Assembly: GCF_900129465.1 (NCBI RefSeq)
Contig: NZ_FSRA01000002.1
Location: forward strand, 992,001 to 1,056,000
Length of the DNA stretch: 64,000 nucleotides
Reading direction: 5' to 3'
DNA from: Chitinophaga niabensis
GTDB lineage: Bacteria; Bacteroidota; Bacteroidia; Chitinophagales; Chitinophagaceae
The notes below the pieces were generated by a model. The model had not been told where the DNA came from and did not search any database. It worked only from the letters and a program-made list of their open reading frames with translations. Both the position numbers and the translations under genes were made by a program. Positions 23,794 to 32,907 of the stretch are shown piece by piece; the stretch's first letter is position 1, and each line of letters opens with the position of its first letter.

Positions 23794-26700
23794 ATGCAAT
23801 ATCATGAACTGGTATTTTCAGCAGCAGCAGCCACGCGCTTAAAAAAAGGCTATGGAAAGCTGCTGCATAAACTTAACCTGGGCAAAACTCTTGATGCTGC
23901 TTACCTCGCTGCGCTTACACTGGCTATGCGGGAGCAGTTGTATGCACAGAAAAAGCTCACTGCTTTTTGGCAGAAAGCAGCAGCTGCCCCGGAAAGCACG
24001 CATCATTTACACCTGGTACACCGGGATAAGGAATTACTGAACCTGCCATGGCAAATGGCGATCGACGGCGACAAACATCCCTCCGTATATATCAGCAAAG
24101 GATTTATTGCAGAACAACCATCTGCTGTTTATACTCCACAAGCAGGGCCACTGAAGATCCTGATAATGATCTCTTCGCCTGAAGACGAACAGGCATATAA
24201 GCGGCTGTCTTTCGAAAAAGAAGAAGAAGTATTACTGGAAGCTTTGAGGCCAATGTATGAAAGCGATCAGGTGGAGGTATCGTTCACCATCACGGGCAGT
24301 CTCGAGAGCCTCGAAGCAAGCCTGGCGAAAGAACATTTTCACTTGTTATACTTTAGCGGTCACGGCGGATATAAGCATAAGAAAGGTTACCTGCTGCTGG
24401 AAGAGGAGAAAACAATGAAAGGTATAGAGGTCTCCGCAGATCTTTTTGCGGCAGCAGTATGTAAGTACCCGTCACATATACCTGCACTGGTGATCCTGGC
24501 GAGTTGTCAATCCGCGGAAGGGGATGTGGAAGAAGGTTTTCCCGGCATTGCCGATGAATTAATGGCAGCAGGGGTACCTGCAGTAATAGCGATGGCATTC
24601 AGTATACCGGACGAGTATGTAACGATATTTGCCACACACCTGTTTGAGGCATTCGGTCAGCGGGAAACACTGCTGACTGCTTATGTAAAGGCGTTGCATG
24701 GACTGGAAAACGCGGAAGCCACTTATGCAATGGAAGAAGATTATAACCTGGCACCAACACAATGGCTGGTGCCGCAGTTGTACTTCAAAGAGCCCGTAGA
24801 ACATATTGTGCAATGGACAGGCAGGAAAAAAAAGACACAAAAGAAACGGCTCAATGCAACAGGAGAATACCGCTTCATTGGCCGGCGGCGTGAGTTGAGT
24901 CGTTTGTTACCCTTCCTCTATGAGGGAAAGCCGGTATTACTGCTTGGCCAGGCAGGTGTAGGTAAAACAGCGCTGGCAGAAAAGGCAGTACAGCGTTTGC
25001 TGGCCGCAGATAGTAAGCGGGTACAATTTCGCTTTGAATCGCGGGACCTAAGTGCCGGGGCCATCAAAACCCATCTGGAAGCGTTTTTATCACACACAGG
25101 TGAATTGGAATATTTATTGGGAATAGTGCGCAAAAAGTTCCGGCCCCTGTGGGTAATAGATGATATGGATGTTATGCAGTCTGCTCCCGGAGGAGCCTTA
25201 CGGGACAATACCTGGCTGAACTGGTTACAGCAGGAGGTAATACCCTATGATCCTGTATTATTCATCTCTCGTTACAATGTACCTGAACTCGCAAATGTGC
25301 AGGTTCTGGCAGTAAATGAAGCGTCATCCGGAGACCTGTTTACACATCTGATGCAGTTGGAAGCAGCAGCAATACTGATCACGCAACCGCATGCGGACCC
25401 CTTAGTGATCACAGAGATCGTATACAACGCATTGGGCGGTCATTATATGGCCTGGGCCTGTTTTAACCGGCTATACAGACAGGCCCCCGGCACTTTATGG
25501 AAAATAATTGAAAAGATCTGGAGTGCCAAAGACCCGTCAAACACAATGCACCTGTATAATAAAATAACGGAAAAAGTACAGGAGGAGATGGATAAGGAAG
25601 GCCGGTCTGTAAACCTTAACCAACCAGGTGCTTTGCTTGAAGAGGCCGATTGGCAAACCTTGCAGCTACTAGCTCATTTCCGCACACCGGTACCATTACA
25701 GGCACTGGAAATGCAACCAGTGACCATTGACTGGCAACCTGTTCTATCTAAGTTGCGTGGACTGTCTCTCGTGGAAGAACATCTGCAGGTAACACAACCG
25801 GCTTATGGTGTAACGCGATTGGTGAATGTATGGCTGCAACAACAAGAGCGGGGGGAAATCAGCTTTTCTGCTAAACAAGCCGGAGATTATTATTACGCAA
25901 GGGAGAAAGAAACGGAGGAACTGATTGATCTTATAGAAGCATTCTGGCATTACCTGCCGGAACAGCATGCGGAACGGATTAATGAAACGGGATTAAAGCT
26001 TGCGCGGGCATATTATGATAAAGGAACGTATGATCAGGCACTGCATTACGCATTGCATACCTTAACAACCTGCGGGGATAGTACTTACCCGGAAGTGTTG
26101 AACATTATCGCAGCGGTATACAGGCGCCAGGGAGCGTTGCCAGAAGCGATAAAATTCTGGACGGCCTTTTATGATGCCGCAATAAATACCGGGAACCGGG
26201 TACAGGAAGGGTTGGCCCTGAACAATCTTGCTGCACTATTGCACGAGCTGTCAGAAACAGAGGATGCCAAAACAATGATGGAGCGGTCACTGGCTATTGC
26301 ACGGGAAACAAATGACCAGAGAGAAGTGGCATCCCGCCTGAACAGCCTGGGGAAAATAGTGGAAGGGCAACATGATCATGTACGTGCAAGGGCATTATAT
26401 GAAGAGAGCCTGCAATTGTGGAAAGAAATGGATGATGTTGTGGGAGAAGCGCAAACGCTGATGAATCTGACAGATGCTTTCGCCCATACGGGAGAAGTAG
26501 AAAAGGCGCAGTTATCATTACGTTTTTGTATAACAATTTTCAAAGAGGCCGGAGAAATAGATTCGGAAGCAACAGCTTATGAGAAACTGGGCGAATTGCT
26601 CCTGGCCTGCGGAGAACAAGAAGAGGCATTGGACCTTCTGCATAAATCCCTGCAGTTATATAGCTCATTGCGTAGCCGCGGAGATCAATCCCGTGTATTA

Positions 26701-27450
26701 GACCTCATTGGACAGCTATATACAGGCATGTCTTATTTCGATCAAGCCCTTGCTTACTTAACAAAAAGCCTCGCTTTTGCGCGGCAACTGCAACAGAGAT
26801 ATACAGAGATCCCAATGCTGATACACCTGAGTAATCTATACCGGGTAAAAGGGGAACCGGACAAAGGCATTTCCTATGCAAAAGAGGCGATGATAATTTC
26901 CCGGGAAGAAGAAGACAAAGAAGCTGAGGCCGACTGTTTATTTCAACTGGGTTATCTATACTTAGAAAAGGGCGATAGGGAAAGGAGCGTCCGATATTTC
27001 AAACAAAGCAAAAAGCTAATGGAAACCTTTGGGACCGCTGCCCGCCAGGACCTGCTGGATGCCATAGCGCATCATATCTCGCCCCCCGAAGATTTTGCCA
27101 CACGGTTATCGCTCCTGGAAAAGCAATTAGTGGATTGCCGTAAGCAGGGAAAAAAATTGTATGAAGCGGATATATTGTATCTAATGGCAGAGATCGCGCT
27201 GCAGGCGGAAAAAGGAGAAGCGTTTTTTGAATGGGCAGACGAGGCCTATGATATTTACACCCAATTGGAACATATGCCGGGTATTTTCCGGACAGGCTGT
27301 TTACTGGGGAACATCCTGTACCTCAACGAAGATCCGGAAGACCGGGCTGAAGGACTGGAACTATTACAACTAAGTTTCCAGATAGGCCAGAAAGAAGGAT
27401 ATCCCGGCACGGAGGACATCGCTGCATTTATCAAAGGAGAATTATCATAG
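23794..27450 (+). CDS. CHAT protease domain - P-loop NTPase (STAND-like) - TPR protein
   Basis: The 1218-aa multidomain protein has three parts. An N-terminal CHAT (caspase-HetF-associated) domain spans about residues 70-300, with catalytic H190 in 'LLYFSGHGGYKH' and C238 in 'VILASCQSAEG'. A STAND/NB-ARC-like NTPase runs from about 358 ('FIGRRRELSRLL') with Walker A 'GQAGVGKTAL' (K391) and Walker B 'PLWVIDDMD' (D456). From about 690 to the end there are many TPR helices ('AYYDKGTYDQALHYALHTL', 'EGLALNNLAALLHELSETEDAK', 'LDLIGQLYTGMSYFDQALAYLTKSL'). This is the layout of signal-gated proteases in conflict and cell-death systems: TPRs sense, the NTPase switches, and CHAT cleaves. It lies 15 bases after the membrane-protein gene. 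Target and trigger are unknown. Confidence 0.93.
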   Translation: MQYHELVFSAAAATRLKKGYGKLLHKLNLGKTLDAAYLAALTLAMREQLYAQKKLTAFWQKAAAAPESTHHLHLVHRDKELLNLPWQMAIDGDKHPSVYISKGFIAEQPSAVYTPQAGPLKILIMISSPEDEQAYKRLSFEKEEEVLLEALRPMYESDQVEVSFTITGSLESLEASLAKEHFHLLYFSGHGGYKHKKGYLLLEEEKTMKGIEVSADLFAAAVCKYPSHIPALVILASCQSAEGDVEEGFPGIADELMAAGVPAVIAMAFSIPDEYVTIFATHLFEAFGQRETLLTAYVKALHGLENAEATYAMEEDYNLAPTQWLVPQLYFKEPVEHIVQWTGRKKKTQKKRLNATGEYRFIGRRRELSRLLPFLYEGKPVLLLGQAGVGKTALAEKAVQRLLAADSKRVQFRFESRDLSAGAIKTHLEAFLSHTGELEYLLGIVRKKFRPLWVIDDMDVMQSAPGGALRDNTWLNWLQQEVIPYDPVLFISRYNVPELANVQVLAVNEASSGDLFTHLMQLEAAAILITQPHADPLVITEIVYNALGGHYMAWACFNRLYRQAPGTLWKIIEKIWSAKDPSNTMHLYNKITEKVQEEMDKEGRSVNLNQPGALLEEADWQTLQLLAHFRTPVPLQALEMQPVTIDWQPVLSKLRGLSLVEEHLQVTQPAYGVTRLVNVWLQQQERGEISFSAKQAGDYYYAREKETEELIDLIEAFWHYLPEQHAERINETGLKLARAYYDKGTYDQALHYALHTLTTCGDSTYPEVLNIIAAVYRRQGALPEAIKFWTAFYDAAINTGNRVQEGLALNNLAALLHELSETEDAKTMMERSLAIARETNDQREVASRLNSLGKIVEGQHDHVRARALYEESLQLWKEMDDVVGEAQTLMNLTDAFAHTGEVEKAQLSLRFCITIFKEAGEIDSEATAYEKLGELLLACGEQEEALDLLHKSLQLYSSLRSRGDQSRVLDLIGQLYTGMSYFDQALAYLTKSLAFARQLQQRYTEIPMLIHLSNLYRVKGEPDKGISYAKEAMIISREEEDKEAEADCLFQLGYLYLEKGDRERSVRYFKQSKKLMETFGTAARQDLLDAIAHHISPPEDFATRLSLLEKQLVDCRKQGKKLYEADILYLMAEIALQAEKGEAFFEWADEAYDIYTQLEHMPGIFRTGCLLGNILYLNEDPEDRAEGLELLQLSFQIGQKEGYPGTEDIAAFIKGELS

Positions 27451-27477
27451 ATGATCAACTCCGGATGTACTGAAAAG

Positions 27478-27512
27478 AAAAAAGGCCTTGAGTTTTTACA
27501 CTCAAAGCCTTG
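27478..27512 (-). terminator. Terminator of tRNA-Phe, possibly shared with the CHAT gene
   Basis: A 12-bp stem (AAGGCTTTGAGT / ACTCAAGGCCTT on the minus strand, one G-T pair) is followed on that strand by TTTTTTCTTTT. It lies just downstream of the tRNA. The plus-strand version has a weaker tail (GTATTTT) and could also end the CHAT transcript. Confidence 0.75.
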
Positions 27513-27521
27513 TATTTTCCG

Positions 27522-27594
27522 TGGTGTGAGCCGGGATCGAACCGGCGACACAAGGATTTTCAGTCCTTTGCTCTACCAACTGAGCTACCGCACC
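27522..27594 (-). tRNA. tRNA-Phe (anticodon GAA)
   Basis: The 73-nt cloverleaf reads on the minus strand from 27594. The D-arm is GCTC/GAGC, the anticodon stem AAGGA/TCCTT with loop CTGAAAA (GAA anticodon), and the T-arm GCCGG-TTCGATC-CCGGC, with discriminator A. CCA is not encoded. The acceptor stem GGTGCGG / TCACACC pairs except at C5-A68, which is mismatched (G7-U66 is a wobble). Confidence 0.93.
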
Positions 27595-27655
27595 ATCTAC
27601 CCCTTTTGTCTAGGGGAATGCAAAAGTAAGATATTCTTCGAAAAAACAAAAAACT

Positions 27656-28420
27656 TTATTGAAGAATTTCCTGACGCGCTACAATTCCATTCCACAATTC
27701 ATTCCGCCACTCTAATGCCTTCATCGCAAAAATAGCACTTTCCTCCCATTTCGTTTCATCATCCCCACATAATTCCTTTACCATCTGTTGCGCTAAGATA
27801 CTATGGTGATCGCCATCCACTTCAATATGCCTTTCCAGGTAATAAACAAAGATATCCAGCTTGCCCGGGAACTGCTCATTCAGATCTTTTACCAGTGAAT
27901 AGAACATATCCGGAATAAGGTCTTCCCGGCCGTAAGTGAACACAGCCGCCATGATATGGGCCTTGCCCGTAGCGATCACATCAAAAGTAAAATCCAGGAA
28001 TCCTTTAACCGAAGCCGGTAATGCTGTTGTGAGATCTTTGATAGCCTTGCCCTGCCGTACCCCTGAAACAAGTTGCATGATAGCGGTAGTATCTGCCCCT
28101 GCCTGCTCCATTGCCTTAAGGTATAGTTCAAAATGGCTGAATCGCCGGCCAGAAGCATCCACATCACTTTCTTCGCCCACTACAATCTCATTGATCAGGA
28201 AGCGTGTGTCTGGCGACCCCTTTGGAACCCATGGAATTGTTACGCAGGTAAGTTCCTGCTGTAATCCTTTCAACAGGCTCATGAAGTCCCATACCGCAAA
28301 AACATGATGTTCCATGAACAGCCGTACATCTTCCATGGTTTTTAGCTGACCGTATAAGGGATGTTCCACAATACGGTTCCTTACAGCTGCTATACTTTCT
28401 TCGATCTGTTTAATTCCCAT
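27656..28420 (-). CDS. DUF3050 protein (haem-oxygenase-like fold)
   Basis: The 254-aa soluble protein matches DUF3050 (PF11251). The N-terminal helix 'IEESIAAVRNRIVEHPLYGQL' and 'LFMEHHVFAVWDFMSLLKGLQ' carry conserved histidines, and 'INEIVVGEESD', 'HFELYLKAMEQAGAD', 'FVYYLERHIEVDGDHH' and 'ALEWRNELW' are further family features. The histidine and glutamate pattern fits the haem-oxygenase-like superfamily, which includes diiron enzymes, but the reaction is unknown. ATG 28420 is preferred over a TTG at 28429. The start lies inside the end of recQ, so the two are translationally coupled. Confidence 0.88.
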   Translation of the reverse strand: MGIKQIEESIAAVRNRIVEHPLYGQLKTMEDVRLFMEHHVFAVWDFMSLLKGLQQELTCVTIPWVPKGSPDTRFLINEIVVGEESDVDASGRRFSHFELYLKAMEQAGADTTAIMQLVSGVRQGKAIKDLTTALPASVKGFLDFTFDVIATGKAHIMAAVFTYGREDLIPDMFYSLVKDLNEQFPGKLDIFVYYLERHIEVDGDHHSILAQQMVKELCGDDETKWEESAIFAMKALEWRNELWNGIVARQEILQ

Positions 28421-30620
28421 ATTCCACAAGGAACTTAATCCTTACCAGTTTTAATTGTTCAATTGTATAATTCCCCTCCGTCAGCTCCTCTTTCGCAATC
28501 TGCAAACTGGAGGTTTCACAGCCCTTAAAGTACTCAATGATCTCATCCTGCGCATAATCATCCAGCTCCTCATCAATACAATAATCCAGGTTCAGTTTGG
28601 TACCGCTGGCTACAATCGTTTCCATTTCATCCAGCAGTTGGGGAATGGTCAGTTCCTTGTTCTTCGCAATGGTTTCCAGGGGCATCTTTTTATCGATGTT
28701 CTGAATGATGAACACCTTCAGCCCACTCTTGTTCACCACGCTCTTCATCACAAAATCATCCGGTTTCACAATGTCATTCTCCTCCACGTACTTGGCAATC
28801 ACATCCACGAACTTCTTACCATAACGGATGGCCTTCCCTTTGCTTACGCCGGAGATCTTTTCCAACTCCTGAACAGTGGTAGGGTATTGCGTAGCCATAT
28901 CTTCCAGGGAGGTTTCCAGGAAGATCACAAAAGGCGGCAGGTTCTTTTCCTTTGCCACTTTTTTGCGGAGTTCCTTTAACATCTCTACCAGCACAGGATC
29001 CGCAGATGCCTGTGTTTCCCCGGTACCGCCATCTTCATCTTCTCCACCCCCATCGCTTTCATCAAACTGATGGTTCAGGGAGAACCAGATGGAAAATGGC
29101 TTCTTGATGAATTTATTTCCTTTGGCCGTGATCTTCAGCAGGCCATATTCTTCAATATCCTTTTCGATCAATCCTTCCAGCATCATCTGGCGGATCAGGG
29201 AATTCCAGAAATGCGCATCGAATTCTTTCCCCTCTCCGAACACCTCCAGTTTATCGTGCTGGAAAGTGGTGATTTGGGGGTTGCTTTGCCCTGTAATGAT
29301 GTTCACCACATAGTCGGTGCCAAAACGCTCCTCAAGCTGCTGAATGGCCTTTAAAACGATAAAGGCGCGGTTCTTTACCTCTATCTTTTCTTTCGGATGA
29401 AGGCAGTTATCACATTTACCACAGTTCTCTCCTTCGTATTTCTCCCCGAAATAGTGCAGGATCACTTTCCGGCGGCAAACGGAACTTTCCGCATAGGCCA
29501 CGGTTTCGTTAATGAGCTGCGCCCCCATTTCCCTTTCGGAAAGTGGTTTATCCCGCATCAGGTGTTCCAGTTTCTGCACATCCTTGTAGGAATAGAAGCA
29601 GAGACAGATCCCTTCAAGGCCATCACGACCGCTGCGGCCAGTCTCCTGGTAGTAGTTTTCCAGGCTTTTGGGAATATTATAGTGGATCACAAAACGCACA
29701 TCCGGTTTGTCTATTCCCATTCCAAAGGCAATGGTGGCAACGATCACTTCCACATCCTCATGCAGGAACATATCCTGCCGCCCTGCGCGGGTAGTGGAAT
29801 CCAGCCCGGCATGGTAGGCTACGGATTTGATGCCGTTGGCCACCAGCATATCTGCCAGTTCTTCTGTGGTTTTACGGTTCAGCGTATAGATAATGCCGCT
29901 TTTGCCTTTATGCTGGTGAATGAACTTCACGATATCTTTGATCACCAGGTCCTTTTTCCGCTTGGCGCGGATCTCGTAATACAGGTTCGGGCGGTTAAAG
30001 GAAGAAATAAAGATCTCCGGTGTACGCAGTTCCAGGTTCTTCACAATATCGCTCTGCACTTTGGGAGTGGCTGTAGCCGTTAATGCGATAATAGGCAGTT
30101 CAGGGTTGATCATTTCGATCATTTCCCTTAACCTGCGGTACTCTGGCCGGAAGTCGTGACCCCATTCAGAGATACAGTGTGCCTCGTCAACAGCAATGAA
30201 TGATATTTCCAGCTCTTTGAAGAAGTCTATATTTTCCTGCTTGGTGAGTGTTTCCGGTGCTACATACAGCATTTTGGTTTTGCCGCTGGTCAGGTCCGAG
30301 CGCACTTTTTTAATTTGCGCCTTTGTGAGCGTGGAATTGAGAAAATGCGCCACGTTGTCTTTGCTGCTGTATGAACGGATCAGGTCCACCTGATTTTTCA
30401 TCAAAGCAATTAACGGACTTACGATGAGTGCCACGCCCGGACTCATCAATGCAGGCAGCTGGTAGCACAAAGACTTACCGCCACCCGTTGGCATTATCAC
30501 GAAAGTATCTTTTCCGGAAAGTATATTTTTTATGATCTTCTCCTGGTTACCCTTAAAGGAATCAAATCCGAAATGTTCGTGTAATGCATCCAACAAACTT
30601 ACCTTTGCAACAGCCATCAC
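28410..30620 (-). CDS. recQ: ATP-dependent DNA helicase RecQ
   Basis: This 736-aa 3'-5' DNA helicase acts in recombination and replication-fork repair. The domains are Walker A at residues 43-50 ('MPTGGGKS'), 'VDEAHCISEWGHDFRP' (DEAH box), motif VI 'QETGRSGRDGLEG', and the zinc-binding cysteines ('CRRKVILHYFGE', 'CGKCDNC'). An RQC winged helix and an HRDC domain ('PPFVIFLETSLEDMATQYPTTVQELEKI') follow. A C-terminal helical extension of about 100 residues is usual in Bacteroidota RecQ. Two adjacent ATG codons (30620 and 30617) could serve as start. It overlaps the downstream DUF3050 gene and diverges from kdsD. Confidence 0.97.
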   Translation of the reverse strand: MMAVAKVSLLDALHEHFGFDSFKGNQEKIIKNILSGKDTFVIMPTGGGKSLCYQLPALMSPGVALIVSPLIALMKNQVDLIRSYSSKDNVAHFLNSTLTKAQIKKVRSDLTSGKTKMLYVAPETLTKQENIDFFKELEISFIAVDEAHCISEWGHDFRPEYRRLREMIEMINPELPIIALTATATPKVQSDIVKNLELRTPEIFISSFNRPNLYYEIRAKRKKDLVIKDIVKFIHQHKGKSGIIYTLNRKTTEELADMLVANGIKSVAYHAGLDSTTRAGRQDMFLHEDVEVIVATIAFGMGIDKPDVRFVIHYNIPKSLENYYQETGRSGRDGLEGICLCFYSYKDVQKLEHLMRDKPLSEREMGAQLINETVAYAESSVCRRKVILHYFGEKYEGENCGKCDNCLHPKEKIEVKNRAFIVLKAIQQLEERFGTDYVVNIITGQSNPQITTFQHDKLEVFGEGKEFDAHFWNSLIRQMMLEGLIEKDIEEYGLLKITAKGNKFIKKPFSIWFSLNHQFDESDGGGEDEDGGTGETQASADPVLVEMLKELRKKVAKEKNLPPFVIFLETSLEDMATQYPTTVQELEKISGVSKGKAIRYGKKFVDVIAKYVEENDIVKPDDFVMKSVVNKSGLKVFIIQNIDKKMPLETIAKNKELTIPQLLDEMETIVASGTKLNLDYCIDEELDDYAQDEIIEYFKGCETSSLQIAKEELTEGNYTIEQLKLVRIKFLVEYGN

Positions 30621-30750
30621 ATATAAAGTTTAATACTAATTATATCCTGAGATACTCGAAGCTGATAGATGAAAAAATTTCAGCATGTATTTTTGGGGGA
30701 CACGAAATTACTTAAAAAACCACTTTGTGTCAATATAATTTATATGACCG

Positions 30751-30779
30751 TTGGCCTTATTTAAAAAATGATAAATTTG
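30751..30779 (+). promoter_or_regulatory. Bacteroidota-type promoter of kdsD-manC
   Basis: TTG (30751-30753), 18 bases, then TAAATTTG (30772-30779) fit the TTG-N19-TAnnTTTG consensus. Only 10 bases separate the -7 box from the kdsD ATG, so the leader would be a few bases long. Confidence 0.55.
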
Positions 30780-30789
30780 TAGCTGCCAG

Positions 30790-31764
30790 ATGAAACAGAA
30801 GACTATCGTAAATATTCAGGATACAGCAAAACGGACTATCAGGCTGGAATCTGCAGCCATTGGGAGCCTGGAACAATACGTCAATGATGATTTTGTGCAA
30901 ACTGTGGAGTTGATTGCCCAAATAAAGGGCCGTGTTGTGGTCACAGGCATTGGAAAAAGTGCCATTATTGCCCAGAAAATAGTCGCAACCCTCAATTCTA
31001 CCGGTACACCCGCTTTATTTATGCATGCTGCAGATGCCATCCATGGCGATCTGGGGATGGTAACCCCGGACGATGTGGTTATTTGCATCTCTAAAAGCGG
31101 GGAATCCCCGGAAATTAAGGTGTTGGTGCCTTTGGTAAGGAACCTGGGAAATACGCTGGTGGCCATTGTAGGCAGAACAGACTCTTACCTGGCCCAGTCG
31201 GCACATTTTGTGCTGAACACTACGGTGTCTCAGGAAGCCTGCCCTAATAACCTGGCCCCTACTACCAGTACCACGGCACAACTGGTAATGGGAGATGCCC
31301 TGGCAGTTTGCCTGATAGAACTGAAAGGGTTCACAGCAGAGGATTTTGCCAAATTCCATCCCGGTGGTACCCTGGGTAAGAAACTGTACCTCAAGGTCGG
31401 CGACCTGAGCAAATTGCACCAGTTGCCGGTTGTGAAGCTACAGAGCACCCTCCGGGAAGTGATCGTGGAGATCTCTTCCAAAATGCTGGGTGTTACCGGC
31501 GTAGTGGATGATAAAGGCCACCTGCAGGGGATCATTACAGACGGAGACCTGAGAAGGATGTTGGAGAAGAACATGGATGCCGCCGGTGTAAAAGCACAGG
31601 ACATCATGAGCAAAAACCCCAAAACCATCCAGCAGGATGAACTGGCAGTAAATGCCCTCGAATTAATGAGAGAGTACGACATAACGCAACTATTGGTCAT
31701 GAAAGATGATCAGTATCATGGAATTATACATTTACACGATTTAATCCGAGAAGGAATTATTTGA
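30790..31764 (+). CDS. kdsD: D-arabinose-5-phosphate isomerase (KdsD/GutQ family)
   Basis: The 324-aa cytoplasmic enzyme interconverts ribulose-5-phosphate and arabinose-5-phosphate, the first step of KDO synthesis for lipopolysaccharide. The SIS domain occupies about residues 30-180 ('VVVTGIGKSAIIAQKIVATLNSTG', 'HGDLGMVTPDDVVICISKSGES', 'TTSTTAQLVMGDALAVCL', 'FAKFHPGGTLGKKL'). Two CBS motifs follow from about 205 to the end ('GVTGVVDDKGHLQGIITDGDLRRML', 'YDITQLLVMKDDQYHGIIHLHDLI'). It is co-transcribed with manC, 3 bases downstream. Confidence 0.95.
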   Translation: MKQKTIVNIQDTAKRTIRLESAAIGSLEQYVNDDFVQTVELIAQIKGRVVVTGIGKSAIIAQKIVATLNSTGTPALFMHAADAIHGDLGMVTPDDVVICISKSGESPEIKVLVPLVRNLGNTLVAIVGRTDSYLAQSAHFVLNTTVSQEACPNNLAPTTSTTAQLVMGDALAVCLIELKGFTAEDFAKFHPGGTLGKKLYLKVGDLSKLHQLPVVKLQSTLREVIVEISSKMLGVTGVVDDKGHLQGIITDGDLRRMLEKNMDAAGVKAQDIMSKNPKTIQQDELAVNALELMREYDITQLLVMKDDQYHGIIHLHDLIREGII

Positions 31765-31767
31765 GCG

Positions 31768-32859
31768 ATGACATCTTTAAATAACCATTTTTACGTGGCC
31801 ATTATGGCCGGAGGAATTGGTAGCCGCTTTTGGCCCTATAGCCGGACGGATTACCCAAAGCAATTTCTGGACATCCTGAACACAGGTAAAACCCTGTTAC
31901 AATGGACCTATGAACGGTTCACCCAGTTTGTACCGGCAGAGAACATCTTTGTGGTTACACACCACAACTATGCTTCCACCGTAGCCAAACAACTGCCTTT
32001 ATTGCCCCAGGACAATATCGTCAGCGAACCCTCCAGGAAAAATACTGCGCCCTGTGTGGCATACATCTCTCATAAGATCCATAAGAAAGACCCCAAGGCC
32101 AGCATCATTTGCGCACCGGCGGACCACCTGATCATGGACCCCACACAGTTCACCAGTACCTGCCTCAATGCGCTGTTATTTGCACAAAAGAACAATGCAT
32201 TGCTCACGCTTGGTATTAAACCAACCCGCCCGGACACGGGCTATGGTTACATTCAATACGAAACCCAGCAGGTGGCAGACAATGTGTACCAGGTTAAAAC
32301 CTTCACTGAAAAGCCCAACCTGGAACTGGCAAAGACCTTCCTGAAAAGCGGGGACTTCCTCTGGAACGCAGGGATCTTTGTATGGAACGCCAAAAGCATC
32401 CTGCAGGCATTTGCTACCTACCAGCCGGAAATGGATGAACTGTTTGTGCAGGAGACCGCAGCGCTGAATACACCTGCGGAGAAAGATGTGATTGAAAAGA
32501 TCTACTCCCAGTGTACCAATATATCCATCGATTACGGCGTGATGGAAAAGGCGGACAACGTGTATGTTATTCCTTCCAACTTTGGCTGGAGCGACTTGGG
32601 CACATGGGCTTCTGCCTATGAGAACCTGGAAAAGGATTACCTGGGAAATGCCGTACAGGGAAAGAATGTAATGGTGATAGATGCTACCAAATGTATGGTA
32701 AAGGCCCCCAACGATAAGCTGGTGTTATTACAGGGCCTGGACGACTTTATTATCATCGATACGCACGATGTGCTGATGATCTGCAAGAAAGAGAACGAAC
32801 AGCAGATCAAGGAATATGTGGCAGAAGTAAAGCGGCACAAAGGCGAGAAATATTTATAA
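31768..32859 (+). CDS. manC: Mannose-1-phosphate guanylyltransferase
   Basis: This 363-aa nucleotidyltransferase makes GDP-mannose from mannose-1-phosphate and GTP for surface polysaccharide synthesis. The signature at residues 15-33 ('GGIGSRFWPYSRTDYPKQF'), 'EPSRKNTAPCVAYI', 'PADHLI', 'TGYGYIQY', 'VKTFTEKPNLELAK', 'FLWNAGIFVWNAKSIL' and 'VIPSNFGWSDLGTW' are all typical. The length fits the short form without the phosphomannose isomerase domain. It follows kdsD by 3 bases; together they feed LPS/capsule sugar supply. A strong terminator follows. Confidence 0.94.
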   Translation: MTSLNNHFYVAIMAGGIGSRFWPYSRTDYPKQFLDILNTGKTLLQWTYERFTQFVPAENIFVVTHHNYASTVAKQLPLLPQDNIVSEPSRKNTAPCVAYISHKIHKKDPKASIICAPADHLIMDPTQFTSTCLNALLFAQKNNALLTLGIKPTRPDTGYGYIQYETQQVADNVYQVKTFTEKPNLELAKTFLKSGDFLWNAGIFVWNAKSILQAFATYQPEMDELFVQETAALNTPAEKDVIEKIYSQCTNISIDYGVMEKADNVYVIPSNFGWSDLGTWASAYENLEKDYLGNAVQGKNVMVIDATKCMVKAPNDKLVLLQGLDDFIIIDTHDVLMICKKENEQQIKEYVAEVKRHKGEKYL

Positions 32860-32860
32860 C

Positions 32861-32895
32861 AAAAAAAGCCGTCCTGCATTTAGGACGGCTTTTTT
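32861..32895. terminator. Bidirectional terminator between manC and carbonic anhydrase
   Basis: The perfect stem AAAAAAGCCGTCCT / AGGACGGCTTTTTT has a 6-nt loop. It is immediately downstream of manC and also lies after the convergent carbonic anhydrase gene. Confidence 0.9.
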
Positions 32896-32907
32896 AATGC
32901 AATAATA

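Noticed and set aside
29397..30083. Open frame of 228 codons on the plus strand inside recQ
   Set aside because: RecQ motifs are fully conserved on the minus strand; the opposite frame is rich in F and H, as expected from antisense reading.
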